From the NCBI RefSeq assembly GCF_000498475.1, contig NZ_AVBI01000019.1, positions 372,001 through 436,000 on the forward strand: a DNA stretch of 64,000 nt, written 5' to 3'. The notes under the pieces were generated by a model, which searched no databases, was not told the origin of the DNA, and worked only from the letters and a program-made list of their open reading frames with translations. Made by a program: the position numbers and the translations under genes. This DNA comes from Flavobacterium cauense R2A-7. GTDB lineage: Bacteria; Bacteroidota; Bacteroidia; Flavobacteriales; Flavobacteriaceae. Positions 8,566 to 17,049 of this stretch are shown in pieces (the first letter of the stretch is position 1; each line of letters begins with the position of its first letter).

Positions 8566-10253
8566 TGATGAAAGAAAACAAAAAACAAGGATTAAAACAA
8601 TTAGGATTACTCATCGCAGGGTTAATCGCTCTTAATATTTTCGGAAATTACTTTTTTAAGCGTTTCGATTTAACAGCCGACAAACGGTACACCTTATCGG
8701 AAACCTCATTAAATATCATCAAACAAGTTGATAGCCCATTATACATAGATGTATTTCTGGAAGGCGAGTTTCCCGGGGAATTCAAACGTTTGCAAAATGA
8801 AACCCGTCAAACCTTAGAAGAATTCAAAGCCTATAATTCCAATATCATTTTCCAGTTTGTAAATCCGCTGGAAAAAGAAGAAGAACGTGAGGCAAACATG
8901 AAAATGCTGTACCAAAGAGGTTTAACGCCCGTCAGCATAACAGTTGACGATAAAGGAAAACAATCTCAGGAAGTCGTTTTCCCTTGGGCAATTGCAACTT
9001 ATAATGGTAAAAGTACGAAAGTCCAATTGCTGAAAAACATGATGGGGGCTTCCACAGAAGAAAAAGTGGTGAGTTCCGTGCAACATTTGGAATACGCTTT
9101 GGCCGATGCTTTCAATAAAATCACCAAAGAAAAAGAAAAGAAAATCGCCGTAATCAAAGGGATTGGCGAATTGCACGACATCCAAATTGCCGATTTCCTG
9201 AAAACCGTTCGCGAAAGCTACTACATTGGTCCGTTTACTATGGATTCGGTGGCTAAAAGTCCGCAACGCTCTTTAGAAGCCTTGAAAAAATACGACTTGG
9301 CGATTATTGCAAAACCATCCAAACGCTTTACCGAAGAAGAAAAAGAAGTATTGGACCAGTTCATCATCAATGGTGGAAAAACACTTTGGCTGGTAGACGA
9401 TGTTCAGGCCGAAATGGACAGTTTGTATAACGAATCCGGTTCTATTTTAGCCTATCCGAAAGATCTGAACCTTACCGATATGTTTTTCAAATACGGTATC
9501 CGTATCAATCCGATGCTGATTAAAGACGAACAAGCTACTCCAATTAAACTGGCAACGGGCGAACCGGGAAGTAAAACGGAATACCAACAATATTCTTGGA
9601 GATTTGCTCCGTTTGTGTATCCGGAATCCCAACATCCGATTGTAAAAAATATTGAAGGCGTTAAATTCGAATTTGCCAATCCGATAGAATTACTGAAAAA
9701 CGATATTAAGAAAACCGTTTTGATGGAATCGTCGAAATACTCGAAAGCGATTGGAGTACCAACGGAAGTCAGCTTAGACATGGTTACCGAAGAAACAAAT
9801 CCGAAAGATTATCAAACTGGAGGCTTATTACCGATGGCCGTTTTATTGGAAGGAAAATTCAATTCGATGTACCAAAACCGTGTGCTTCCGTTTAAAGATG
9901 CCAAATACAAAGCACAGGGCAACAACAATAAGATGATTGTTATTTCCGATGGCGACATTATCAAAAACCAGTTGGATCAGGCGTATCAGCCTTTGGAATT
10001 GGGTTACGACAAGTGGACCAATAATTTATTCGGAAATAAAGAATTTTTGCTGAATTGCGTAAATTATCTGTTGGATGACAACGGACTTATTAACATTCGC
10101 AGCAAGGATGTCGATTTGCCGTTATTGGATAAAGAAAAGGTTCACGAGAGTTATACCTTCACGCAAATCCTAACTGTCGGATTACCAATAGTTGTACTGG
10201 CTGTTTTCGGATTCCTGTTTACATTCCTGAGAAAACGAAAATATGCGCGATAG
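8559..10253 (+). CDS. gldG: Gliding-motility ABC transporter auxiliary protein GldG
   Basis: A 564-residue protein with one N-terminal membrane helix (about residues 15-34), a large periplasmic domain and a C-terminal helix (about residues 538-558). The segment RFDLTADKRYTLSETS is diagnostic of the GldG / DUF4350-type auxiliary components of ABC-2 transporters. ATG codons at 8559, 8565 and 8568 are all possible starts. The 8565 start forms a TAATG overlap with the gldF stop. The gldF-gldG-dnaN order supports placement in Flavobacteriaceae. Confidence 0.95.
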   Translation: MVMMKENKKQGLKQLGLLIAGLIALNIFGNYFFKRFDLTADKRYTLSETSLNIIKQVDSPLYIDVFLEGEFPGEFKRLQNETRQTLEEFKAYNSNIIFQFVNPLEKEEEREANMKMLYQRGLTPVSITVDDKGKQSQEVVFPWAIATYNGKSTKVQLLKNMMGASTEEKVVSSVQHLEYALADAFNKITKEKEKKIAVIKGIGELHDIQIADFLKTVRESYYIGPFTMDSVAKSPQRSLEALKKYDLAIIAKPSKRFTEEEKEVLDQFIINGGKTLWLVDDVQAEMDSLYNESGSILAYPKDLNLTDMFFKYGIRINPMLIKDEQATPIKLATGEPGSKTEYQQYSWRFAPFVYPESQHPIVKNIEGVKFEFANPIELLKNDIKKTVLMESSKYSKAIGVPTEVSLDMVTEETNPKDYQTGGLLPMAVLLEGKFNSMYQNRVLPFKDAKYKAQGNNNKMIVISDGDIIKNQLDQAYQPLELGYDKWTNNLFGNKEFLLNCVNYLLDDNGLINIRSKDVDLPLLDKEKVHESYTFTQILTVGLPIVVLAVFGFLFTFLRKRKYAR

Positions 10254-10292
10254 TTGTTAATAAAAAATATTTTTAAGTTAACTAGTTTAGAA

Positions 10293-10300
10293 TATATTTG
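10293..10300 (+). promoter_or_regulatory. Candidate dnaN promoter (-7 box)
   Basis: TATATTTG fits TAnnTTTG exactly and lies 50 nt before the dnaN start in the short gap after gldG. The -33 region has only a weak match. Confidence 0.5.
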
Positions 10301-10350
10301 TGAATTGTAAAATGAAAAATAAATTTTACATCCCCTAAAAAAGAAAGAAG

Positions 10351-11469
10351 ATGAAGTTTATAGTATCCAGTTCGTATTTGTTAAAACAATTGCAGGTATT
10401 AGGTAGTGTTATCAATAGCAGCAACACCTTACCTATTTTGGATAATTTCTTATTTGAATTAGATAACAACCAACTGAGAGTTTCGGCTTCTGATTTGGAG
10501 ACTACCATGTCTTCTACATTAGAAATTGATTCTACCAGTCAGGGAAGTGTTGCGGTTCCGGCCAAATTATTGTTGGAAATCCTTAAAACATTCCCGGAAC
10601 AACCTTTAACTTTTACTGTTGAAGATAATAACACTATCGAAATCAGTTCGAATTCCGGTAAATATGCATTGGCCTATGCACCGGGAGAAGAATTCCCTAA
10701 AGCGGTTGTTTTAGAAGAACCTTCATCAACATTGGTGCCAGCTGAAGTATTGGCAACAGCAATCAGCAAAACGATTTTTGCAGCCGGAAACGACGACTTA
10801 CGTCCGGTAATGTCTGGAGTATTCTTCCAGTTCTCTACTGAAGGTTTGATTTTCGTTGCAACAGATGCTCATAAATTAGTGAAATATGCAAGAACGGATG
10901 TAAAAGCATCACAAGCAGCTGATTTCATTATGCCAAAGAAACCTTTAAACATTTTAAAAGGAATCTTAGGAACATCGGATGCGGAAGTTAAAATCGAATA
11001 CAACGATTCCAATGCAACGTTCTCTTTTGATAATTACACATTGACTTGTCGTTTAATCGACGGAAAATATCCTAATTATGAAGCGGTAATTCCAAAAGAA
11101 AACCCGAACAAATTAGTGATGGACCGTTCTCAGTTTTTAAGTTCTGTACGTCGTGTGGCTATTTTTGCTAACAAAACCACACACCAAATTCGTTTGAAAA
11201 TTGCCGGAGCGGAATTAAATATTTCTGCAGAAGACATTGATTACTCCAACAAAGCTGAAGAGCGTTTGACGTGTGATTACCAAGGTGATGACATGCAGAT
11301 TGGCTTCAACTCCCGTTTCTTAACTGAGATGTTGACTAACTTACAATCGGATGAAATTCAATTGGAAATGTCGTTACCAAACCGTGCCGGAATCCTTACC
11401 CCTGTTGATGGATTAGACGAAGGCGAAACCGTTACCATGTTGGTAATGCCGGTGATGCTTAACAATTAG
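10351..11469 (+). CDS. dnaN: DNA polymerase III subunit beta (sliding clamp)
   Basis: A 372-residue clamp subunit with the three-domain repeat structure. It begins MKFIVSSSYLLKQLQVLGSVI and ends TVTMLVMPVMLNN, matching the C-terminal MPM region of DnaN. The segment FVATDAHKL is also diagnostic. It encircles DNA and tethers polymerase III. The length is normal and no disruption is seen. It is followed by a repeat-containing gap with a terminator. Confidence 0.97.
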   Translation: MKFIVSSSYLLKQLQVLGSVINSSNTLPILDNFLFELDNNQLRVSASDLETTMSSTLEIDSTSQGSVAVPAKLLLEILKTFPEQPLTFTVEDNNTIEISSNSGKYALAYAPGEEFPKAVVLEEPSSTLVPAEVLATAISKTIFAAGNDDLRPVMSGVFFQFSTEGLIFVATDAHKLVKYARTDVKASQAADFIMPKKPLNILKGILGTSDAEVKIEYNDSNATFSFDNYTLTCRLIDGKYPNYEAVIPKENPNKLVMDRSQFLSSVRRVAIFANKTTHQIRLKIAGAELNISAEDIDYSNKAEERLTCDYQGDDMQIGFNSRFLTEMLTNLQSDEIQLEMSLPNRAGILTPVDGLDEGETVTMLVMPVMLNN

Positions 11470-11575
11470 TAGGCAGTATTCAGTCGCAGTCGGCAGTTAA
11501 GTTAAAAACTGATTACTTATTACCGAAAATTGACACTGACCACTCAAAAGTGCTATAACCAACCCTTTTATACCT

Positions 11576-11614
11576 AAAAACCGCAATCCTGTTATGGGGA
11601 ATTGCGGTTTTTTA
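11576..11614 (+). terminator. dnaN terminator
   Basis: The stem AAAACCGCAAT pairs with ATTGCGGTTTT around a 13-nt loop, followed by a T run. It lies about 107 nt after the dnaN stop. A different degenerate repeat precedes it. Confidence 0.8.
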
Positions 11615-11697
11615 TTTTCTTATTAGACGAGTTAGACTTCTTAGATTGTTGGGCTTCTTAGATTCTTAGACCTTTTAGACTGTTCTCTAACACATCA

Positions 11698-11724
11698 CTT
11701 CTGCCTTCTGCCTTCTGCCTTCTG
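11698..11724. repeat. Short tandem repeat CTTCTGC
   Basis: About 3.9 copies of the 7-mer CTTCTGC lie in the convergent gap between dnaN and the usp gene. The remaining sequence from 11620 to 11697 is a low-complexity run built on TTAGA. No gene was seen in this gap. Confidence 0.7.
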
Positions 11725-11742
11725 AACACTAAATACTGAATA

Positions 11743-12579
11743 CTACTTATCTTCATGAAAAGCCAAGATTGGTGTTTCAATATGGTACGCCAATTTTTGT
11801 GTTAAACTGTGAGTAAACAACTCTTCGAAGAAATTGCGTTTTTGCGTTAACATGGCCAGAATATCAATTTCCTGATGTTCTACAAAATCCAGAATGGTTT
11901 CTTTTACGTCGTCGTGCGGAATTAAAAAGAACTCAACAGGTTCGTTTTTAAATTCTGATTTCCAGTATTCCATCCCTTCTTCGGTGACTTTAAAACCATG
12001 CGTTTTCACTGCTAAACATTTTACGGTGGCGTGCATTTTTTTTGCAATGGCAATAATCCTGTGCAGCGTCATCCGGTCCTGATCTGTGAAAGTAGTGGTA
12101 AAACCAATATATTTTATCAATTTAAATTTTGCCTGATTTGGAACACTTAAAAGCGTTACCGGAACATTTACGATGGCATTACCAGTATTGGAACCCAAGA
12201 ACATTTCCTGTAATCCGGATGCGCCGTTTGTGCCCATTACAATCATGTCTACATGTTCTTCATGGCAAATCTCTTTCATGATACGCACCAAATCGCCGTG
12301 ACGCAATACATGACTCATTTTTACATCATCCAATTGATATTTCTCGGCTATTTTTCTTAGGTGCGGAATCTGATCTTTAAAGTTCTCAAAATTATTGAGT
12401 TCGATAGAATCATAGATTTCAACCAAAGTTACCGGAACTTCACCAAATGAAACCGTAGGCAAATCGTATACATGAAGTACAATAACTTCTGCATCGATTG
12501 ATTTGGCCATTTTCAGAGCATACACAAACGCGTTATTTGCTGTCTCAGAAAAATCAGTAGGGAAAAGCAGCTTTTTCAT
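11743..12579 (-). CDS. Universal stress protein, two Usp domains
   Basis: A 278-residue protein with two tandem Usp domains (about residues 1-145 and 150-278). The first domain starts MKKLLFPTDFSETANNAFVYAL and carries the nucleotide-binding pattern VMGTNGASGLQEMFLGSNT. The second domain lacks a clear ATP motif. The neighbouring gene at 12738 is a paralogue with about half its residues conserved. Usp proteins support survival under stress or low oxygen. A palindromic Crp/Fnr-like site lies upstream, at 12636-12649. Confidence 0.9.
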   Translation of the reverse strand: MKKLLFPTDFSETANNAFVYALKMAKSIDAEVIVLHVYDLPTVSFGEVPVTLVEIYDSIELNNFENFKDQIPHLRKIAEKYQLDDVKMSHVLRHGDLVRIMKEICHEEHVDMIVMGTNGASGLQEMFLGSNTGNAIVNVPVTLLSVPNQAKFKLIKYIGFTTTFTDQDRMTLHRIIAIAKKMHATVKCLAVKTHGFKVTEEGMEYWKSEFKNEPVEFFLIPHDDVKETILDFVEHQEIDILAMLTQKRNFFEELFTHSLTQKLAYHIETPILAFHEDK

Positions 12580-12605
12580 AATTGGTTGATTTTTAAATTC
12601 TTACA

Positions 12606-12649
12606 TAAAGGTACTAAAAGTCCCGCAAATAAAATCTGATTAATATCAG
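12606..12649 (-). promoter_or_regulatory. Candidate Crp/Fnr-type operator and promoter of the usp gene
   Basis: CTGATTAATATCAG (12636-12649) has 5-bp inverted arms around TAAT, the layout of FNR-type sites (TTGAT-N4-ATCAA). On the minus strand a -7-like TACCTTTA lies at 12613-12606. The site centre is 29.5 nt from that box, nearly the spacing seen in the persulfide module (28.5 nt). The box has A instead of G at its last base. Confidence 0.35.
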
Positions 12650-12737
12650 TTTTACAATTATTTAACCTGACCTGAAAATAAAAACCATTCTCCCGTCACT
12701 GACAATTCAAATAACGGTTCCAATTATAGTATGTTGC

Positions 12738-13568
12738 CTAAACGTTGATTGATAAAATGGGAGTATCAGTGTGAAAGGAGAGTTTTTCTGTGAGACTTCT
12801 CGTGAATAGTGTTTTAAAGAAATTACGTTTATGGGCCGGCATCGCAAAAACATCGATATGTTGCCCGTGTATGAAATCCAAAATGGTTTCTTTTACATCG
12901 TTATCCGGAATCAGGAAGAAGGTCACAGGCTCTTTTTCGAAGGGTTTTTGCCAATGATCCATTTCAGAAGGCGTTACATTCAGGCTATCCGTTTTGACCG
13001 TTATACACTTTACTGTAGCGCCAAACATCGTGGCAAAGTTGACAATTTTCATTAAAGCGACACTGTCTTTCTCACTAAACGTAGTGGCAAAGCCTATGCT
13101 TTTTATTCCGGTAAACTGAGCTTCATCCGGAACAGCGAGTACCATAACCGGTAAGGCCGTAATTACGTTGGAAGTGGCAGTGCCCAGGAAAACTTCCAGA
13201 TTGCCGGTTGCTCCTTTTGTTCCCATTACCACCATATCGATGTGTTCTTGCTGAATTACTTCTTTCATGGCATCCAATAAATTACCATGTTTGAGTACGT
13301 GGCTCATTTTAACAGTATCCAGATTGTATTTTTCGGCTAACGTACGAAGGTAAGGTACATAATCTTTAAAGTTCTCAAACTGATCGATTTCCACACTGTT
13401 GTAAATTTCAATTAGATTGTCGGGAAGCTGGGTGTAAGTCAGATTGGGTAATTCAAAGACGTGCAGAACCACTACTTCCGCATCGTAAACCCTGGCTAAT
13501 TTTAAGGCATATACAAAAGCATTGTTGGCGATTTCAGAAAAGTCGGTAGGAAAAAGAATCTTTTTCAT
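12738..13568 (-). CDS. Universal stress protein, two Usp domains (paralogue)
   Basis: A 276-residue tandem Usp protein closely related to the product at 11743-12579. It has the same opening MKKILFPTDFSEIANNAFVYAL and the VMGTKGATGNLEVFLGTAT nucleotide-binding pattern in the first domain. The two genes are 158 nt apart and point the same way, which suggests a tandem duplication. Divergence is strongest in the second domain. It could be transcribed through into the second usp gene or separately. Confidence 0.9.
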   Translation of the reverse strand: MKKILFPTDFSEIANNAFVYALKLARVYDAEVVVLHVFELPNLTYTQLPDNLIEIYNSVEIDQFENFKDYVPYLRTLAEKYNLDTVKMSHVLKHGNLLDAMKEVIQQEHIDMVVMGTKGATGNLEVFLGTATSNVITALPVMVLAVPDEAQFTGIKSIGFATTFSEKDSVALMKIVNFATMFGATVKCITVKTDSLNVTPSEMDHWQKPFEKEPVTFFLIPDNDVKETILDFIHGQHIDVFAMPAHKRNFFKTLFTRSLTEKLSFHTDTPILSINV

Positions 13569-13660
13569 AACAATTGATTTTCAGTTATTTATATAAAGTT
13601 ACCAAATGAAATAAACATAATGTAGTACAAATCAGCTGTTTTAGACTATCTGCAGAAAAA

Positions 13661-13806
13661 GTGGCTGAGTAGCTGAGTAAGTAGCAAAGTGGCAAAGTAG
13701 CTGAGTGAGAAGTTTTTAATTAGTCAATAACTTTACAACTCAATAACTTTGCTACTTTGCTACTTTGCTACTTTGCTACTTTGCCACTTTGCTACTCAGC
13801 TACTCA
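13661..13806. repeat. Mirrored 7-9-nt minisatellite between usp and mnmE
   Basis: The left half is built from GTGGCTGAGTAG and AAGTAGCAAAGT units. The right half contains several copies of CTACTTTG and ends in GCTACTCAGCTACTC. The right half is an imperfect inverted copy of the left, so the transcript could fold into a long hairpin. This gap (13569-13855) contains no gene. Confidence 0.75.
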
Positions 13807-13822
13807 AAACCAAAAAACTTTG

Positions 13823-13830
13823 TACCTTTG
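13823..13830 (+). promoter_or_regulatory. Candidate mnmE promoter (-7 box)
   Basis: TACCTTTG matches TAnnTTTG and lies 26 nt before the mnmE start. Nearby copies of CTTTG in the minisatellite may be coincidental. No -33 TTG was found at the right distance. Confidence 0.45.
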
Positions 13831-13855
13831 CCGCTCTGTAACTTTGTAACTTAAA

Positions 13856-15244
13856 ATGATTTCACACGATACTATTGTAGCCTTAGCAACGCCTTCGGGA
13901 GCCGGTGCCATTGCGGTTATCCGTATTTCGGGTAAAGATGCGATTACTATTGCCGGACAGGTATTTCAGTCGGTTTCCGGTAAAGACATTACCAAACAGA
14001 AGACGCATACCCTGCATTTAGGGCATGTTGTGGATGACAACAAGGTTATCGATCAGGTGCTGTTATCGCTTTTTAAAGGAACGAATTCTTATACCGGTGA
14101 ACCAACTGTGGAGATTTCCTGTCACGGTTCTACCTATATCCAACAACAGATTATTCAATTACTACTTCGTAAAGGCTGCCGAATGGCGCAACCGGGGGAA
14201 TTTACCCTTCGTTCGTTTTTGAATGGTAAAATGGACTTATCGCAAGCGGAAGCTGTAGCCGATCTGATTGCTTCGGATAATGAAGCCAGTCATCAGATTG
14301 CGATGCAGCAAATGCGCGGAGGCTTCAGTAATGAAATTGCCAAACTGCGGGAAGAACTGTTAAACTTTGCTTCGCTGATAGAACTGGAATTGGACTTTGC
14401 GGAAGAAGATGTAGAGTTTGCCGACCGTACGCAGTTTCATGATTTACTGAACCGAATTGAGTTTGTACTGAAACGTCTGATTGACTCGTTTGCGGTGGGT
14501 AATGTGATTAAGAACGGTATTCCGGTAGCGATTGTGGGTGAACCGAATGTTGGGAAGTCTACCCTACTGAATGCGCTGCTTAACGAGGAACGCGCGATTG
14601 TATCCGACATTGCAGGAACCACCCGAGATACGATTGAGGACGAATTGGTGATTGACGGTATCGGGTTCCGATTTATTGATACGGCGGGGATTCGGGATAC
14701 GCAGGATGTGGTGGAAAGCATCGGTATTAAAAAGACTTTTGAGAAAATGGAACAGGCGCAGGTAGTGGTCTATCTGTTTGACAGTTCAGAATATAAAACA
14801 CTGGGCGGACAACTGCAAACCGAGATACAGAAGATTAGAAACCAGTTCCCTTTGAAACCTTTGGTTATTATCGGTAACAAAGCCGACAAATTAACTGCTA
14901 CGGAAGCGGCTGAACTGAAAGCCCTTATCCCTGAAATCCTATTGCTGAGTGCGAAAGAAAAACTGGGTGTGGAGGATTTGAAAGCTCAGTTGTTATCCTT
15001 TGTTAATACCGGTGCGTTGCGTAACAACGAAACCATTGTAACCAATACCAGACATTACGATTCATTACTGAAAGCTTTAGAGGAAATCCAGAAAGTACAA
15101 TGGGGCTTGCAGAGTGGCATTTCTTCTGATTTAATGGCGATTGACATCCGTCAGGCGTTGTACTATTTCGGGGAGATTACCGGGCAGGTTACCAACGACG
15201 AATTGTTGGGGAACATCTTTGCCAACTTCTGTATCGGGAAATAA
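13856..15244 (+). CDS. mnmE: tRNA uridine-5-carboxymethylaminomethyl GTPase MnmE
   Basis: A 462-residue tRNA-modification GTPase. The N-terminal tetrahydrofolate-binding domain starts with DTIVALATPSGAGAIAVIRISG. The G domain has GEPNVGKS (G1 at residue 228) and DIAGTTRDTIED followed by DTAGIR. The C-terminus is the invariant FCIGK, whose Cys is catalytic. MnmE works with MnmG to modify the wobble uridine of tRNAs. It starts with ATG and its length is normal. Confidence 0.97.
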   Translation: MISHDTIVALATPSGAGAIAVIRISGKDAITIAGQVFQSVSGKDITKQKTHTLHLGHVVDDNKVIDQVLLSLFKGTNSYTGEPTVEISCHGSTYIQQQIIQLLLRKGCRMAQPGEFTLRSFLNGKMDLSQAEAVADLIASDNEASHQIAMQQMRGGFSNEIAKLREELLNFASLIELELDFAEEDVEFADRTQFHDLLNRIEFVLKRLIDSFAVGNVIKNGIPVAIVGEPNVGKSTLLNALLNEERAIVSDIAGTTRDTIEDELVIDGIGFRFIDTAGIRDTQDVVESIGIKKTFEKMEQAQVVVYLFDSSEYKTLGGQLQTEIQKIRNQFPLKPLVIIGNKADKLTATEAAELKALIPEILLLSAKEKLGVEDLKAQLLSFVNTGALRNNETIVTNTRHYDSLLKALEEIQKVQWGLQSGISSDLMAIDIRQALYYFGEITGQVTNDELLGNIFANFCIGK

Positions 15245-15300
15245 TCTGTTAACCTAATTATAGTTTTGAGGGCACTCAAACTCAAGTCAAAAAAGAAGCA

Positions 15301-16758
15301 GTGAATACAGCGGAACATGGAGGTGTGAACTGGACAATTTGCCAGGAATGTAAAGGACAAGGCAAGAAAAGCCGAAGACTCAGCAAAAAGGTAAGACTCC
15401 TTTACCAAAAAGCAACCGAACAATTTGAAAAAACAAAGGGTGAAGGTACAGCTCCGGATCGTCCTAAAGCGCCTTTATACCCCTGCCCGACCTGTTCGGG
15501 ATCCGGGTTGGTTGCTGCTGCCTGTTCTCCTGCTGTTGACAAAGAAAACTATCCTCATGTTGCTATTATTGGTGCCGGAATTGGAGGGGTTGCGCTGGCA
15601 GTAGCCTGTTTGCACCGCGGGATTCCGTTTACGCTTTATGAACGCGACAGTCACTTTGAAGCCCGCTCTCAGGGGTACGGACTCACCTTACAACAAGCCA
15701 GTAAAGCCATCGAGGGATTGGGGATTTTCTCGTTGAAAGACAAGGTGATTTCCACACGGCATTTGGTACATACCGTTGAAGGGAAAGTCATTGGAGAATG
15801 GGGCACCCGAAAGTGGATGCCGGACGATGTGAAAACAGCACCCAAACGTACCAATATGCATATTGCCCGACAATCGTTGCGGTTAGCACTACTTGAACAG
15901 CTTGGCGGAGATGACAAGGTGCAGTGGGGACATCAGTTGGTTGATTTTAAACAAGATAACGATACTCATATAACGCTAAACTTTCAGGTGAACGGAGCGA
16001 TGAAAACTGCTAAGGTCGATTTGGTAGTGGGCGCCGATGGTATTCGCAGTTCGGTGCGCAGGTTGCTGATTGATGAGGACACTACTCCATTGCGTTATCT
16101 TGGCTGTATTGTGATATTGGGTATTTGTCCGTTAAGCGTCCTTGAAGGTGTTGCTAGTCCGCTATTGGATTCGGCTACCATATTTCAAACGGCTAACGGT
16201 AATGAGCGCATATATGTAATGCCTTTCACGGCCGACTCGGTAATGTGGCAACTTAGTTTTCCCATGCCTGAAGAAGATGCTAAGGCATTAAGTGCTTTGG
16301 GGCCTGAGGCACTTAAGGAAGAAGCTTTCAGAAGAACCCAGTGGCACGACCCTGTTCCTCAGATTGTAGCAGCCACGCTTGATACCCAGATTTCGGGTTA
16401 TCCTGTGTATGATCGGGAATTGCTTACGCCTGCACTATTAGAGAACAATGGTGCTGTAACTTTACTTGGAGATGCAGCCCACCCTATGAGTCCGTTTAAA
16501 GGACAGGGGGCTAATCAGGCGTTGTTGGATGCACTCTCCCTGGCTCGGGGCATTACACGAGGATGCCGACCTTTATCCAATTGGAAAGCCGCCGGAATAC
16601 GGGAAAGTGTGCTGACGGAGTTTGAACTGGAGATGCTGGAACGTAGTGCAGTTAAGGTGAAAGATTCTGCTGCCGCTGCGGAGTTTCTGCATTCTGAAAT
16701 TGTACTTCATGAGGGGGATGAACCCCGAGGGCGTTGTTTGAAGCGAAATGACGCTTAA
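15301..16758 (+). CDS. FAD-dependent monooxygenase with N-terminal DnaJ-like zinc ribbon
   Basis: A 485-residue protein from a GTG start at 15301; no in-frame ATG precedes the conserved part. Residues about 10-75 contain two CxxCxGxG motifs (CQECKGQG and CPTCSGSG), the zinc-binding pattern of DnaJ, separated by a lysine-rich helix. From residue about 85 comes a class A flavin monooxygenase: VAIIGAGIGG (G91), then GADGIRSSVRR, then GDAAHPMSPFKGQGANQAL. The flavin part resembles TetX-like and salicylate-hydroxylase-like enzymes. It starts 56 nt after mnmE. The substrate is unknown. A function in tetracycline inactivation cannot be claimed. Confidence 0.75.
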   Translation: MNTAEHGGVNWTICQECKGQGKKSRRLSKKVRLLYQKATEQFEKTKGEGTAPDRPKAPLYPCPTCSGSGLVAAACSPAVDKENYPHVAIIGAGIGGVALAVACLHRGIPFTLYERDSHFEARSQGYGLTLQQASKAIEGLGIFSLKDKVISTRHLVHTVEGKVIGEWGTRKWMPDDVKTAPKRTNMHIARQSLRLALLEQLGGDDKVQWGHQLVDFKQDNDTHITLNFQVNGAMKTAKVDLVVGADGIRSSVRRLLIDEDTTPLRYLGCIVILGICPLSVLEGVASPLLDSATIFQTANGNERIYVMPFTADSVMWQLSFPMPEEDAKALSALGPEALKEEAFRRTQWHDPVPQIVAATLDTQISGYPVYDRELLTPALLENNGAVTLLGDAAHPMSPFKGQGANQALLDALSLARGITRGCRPLSNWKAAGIRESVLTEFELEMLERSAVKVKDSAAAAEFLHSEIVLHEGDEPRGRCLKRNDA

Positions 16759-17049
16759 ACGATTGCTGTTGCTGTCCTTTCGATTTCCTGTTTGATTTAG
16801 GTTTATACCTTATCTCTAATTAGCATCAAAAAAAGAAACAATCAAATTCTGAAAGGCTGTCGTAAATAAAACAATTCCGAAATTATTAAACCCACTAAAC
16901 TTCCAGCGATGATTAATTCTGTAACGGAATTGCTTTTAAACTTCTACAAAAACCTATTGTAAAAAAGAGTACTCTCAATTAACAAAAAAATACTTTACAC
17001 TTCCTTAATATATCAACTGTAAGCACTATAAAGGAGTTGTATTAAAGAA
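16759..17049. other. Convergent intergenic gap with possible membrane-protein remnant
   Basis: No intact gene. A minus-strand frame at about 16842-16943 encodes a 33-residue hydrophobic tail (ELIIAGSLVGLIISELFYL) without a start codon, possibly the C-terminal remnant of a deleted membrane protein. No obvious terminator hairpin was found for either flanking gene. Confidence 0.25.

Noticed and set aside
13856-15244. Other frames on both strands within mnmE and similar long shadow frames in the ilv, gdhA and RND genes
   Set aside because: They lie antisense or out of frame inside well-conserved genes.
15301-16758. Tetracycline inactivation enzyme TetX
   Set aside because: It shares the flavin fold, but the substrate cannot be inferred and the zinc ribbon is not a TetX feature.
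16842-16943. Membrane-protein tail on the minus strand
   Set aside because: Only 33 codons and no start codon. It is mentioned as a remnant only.
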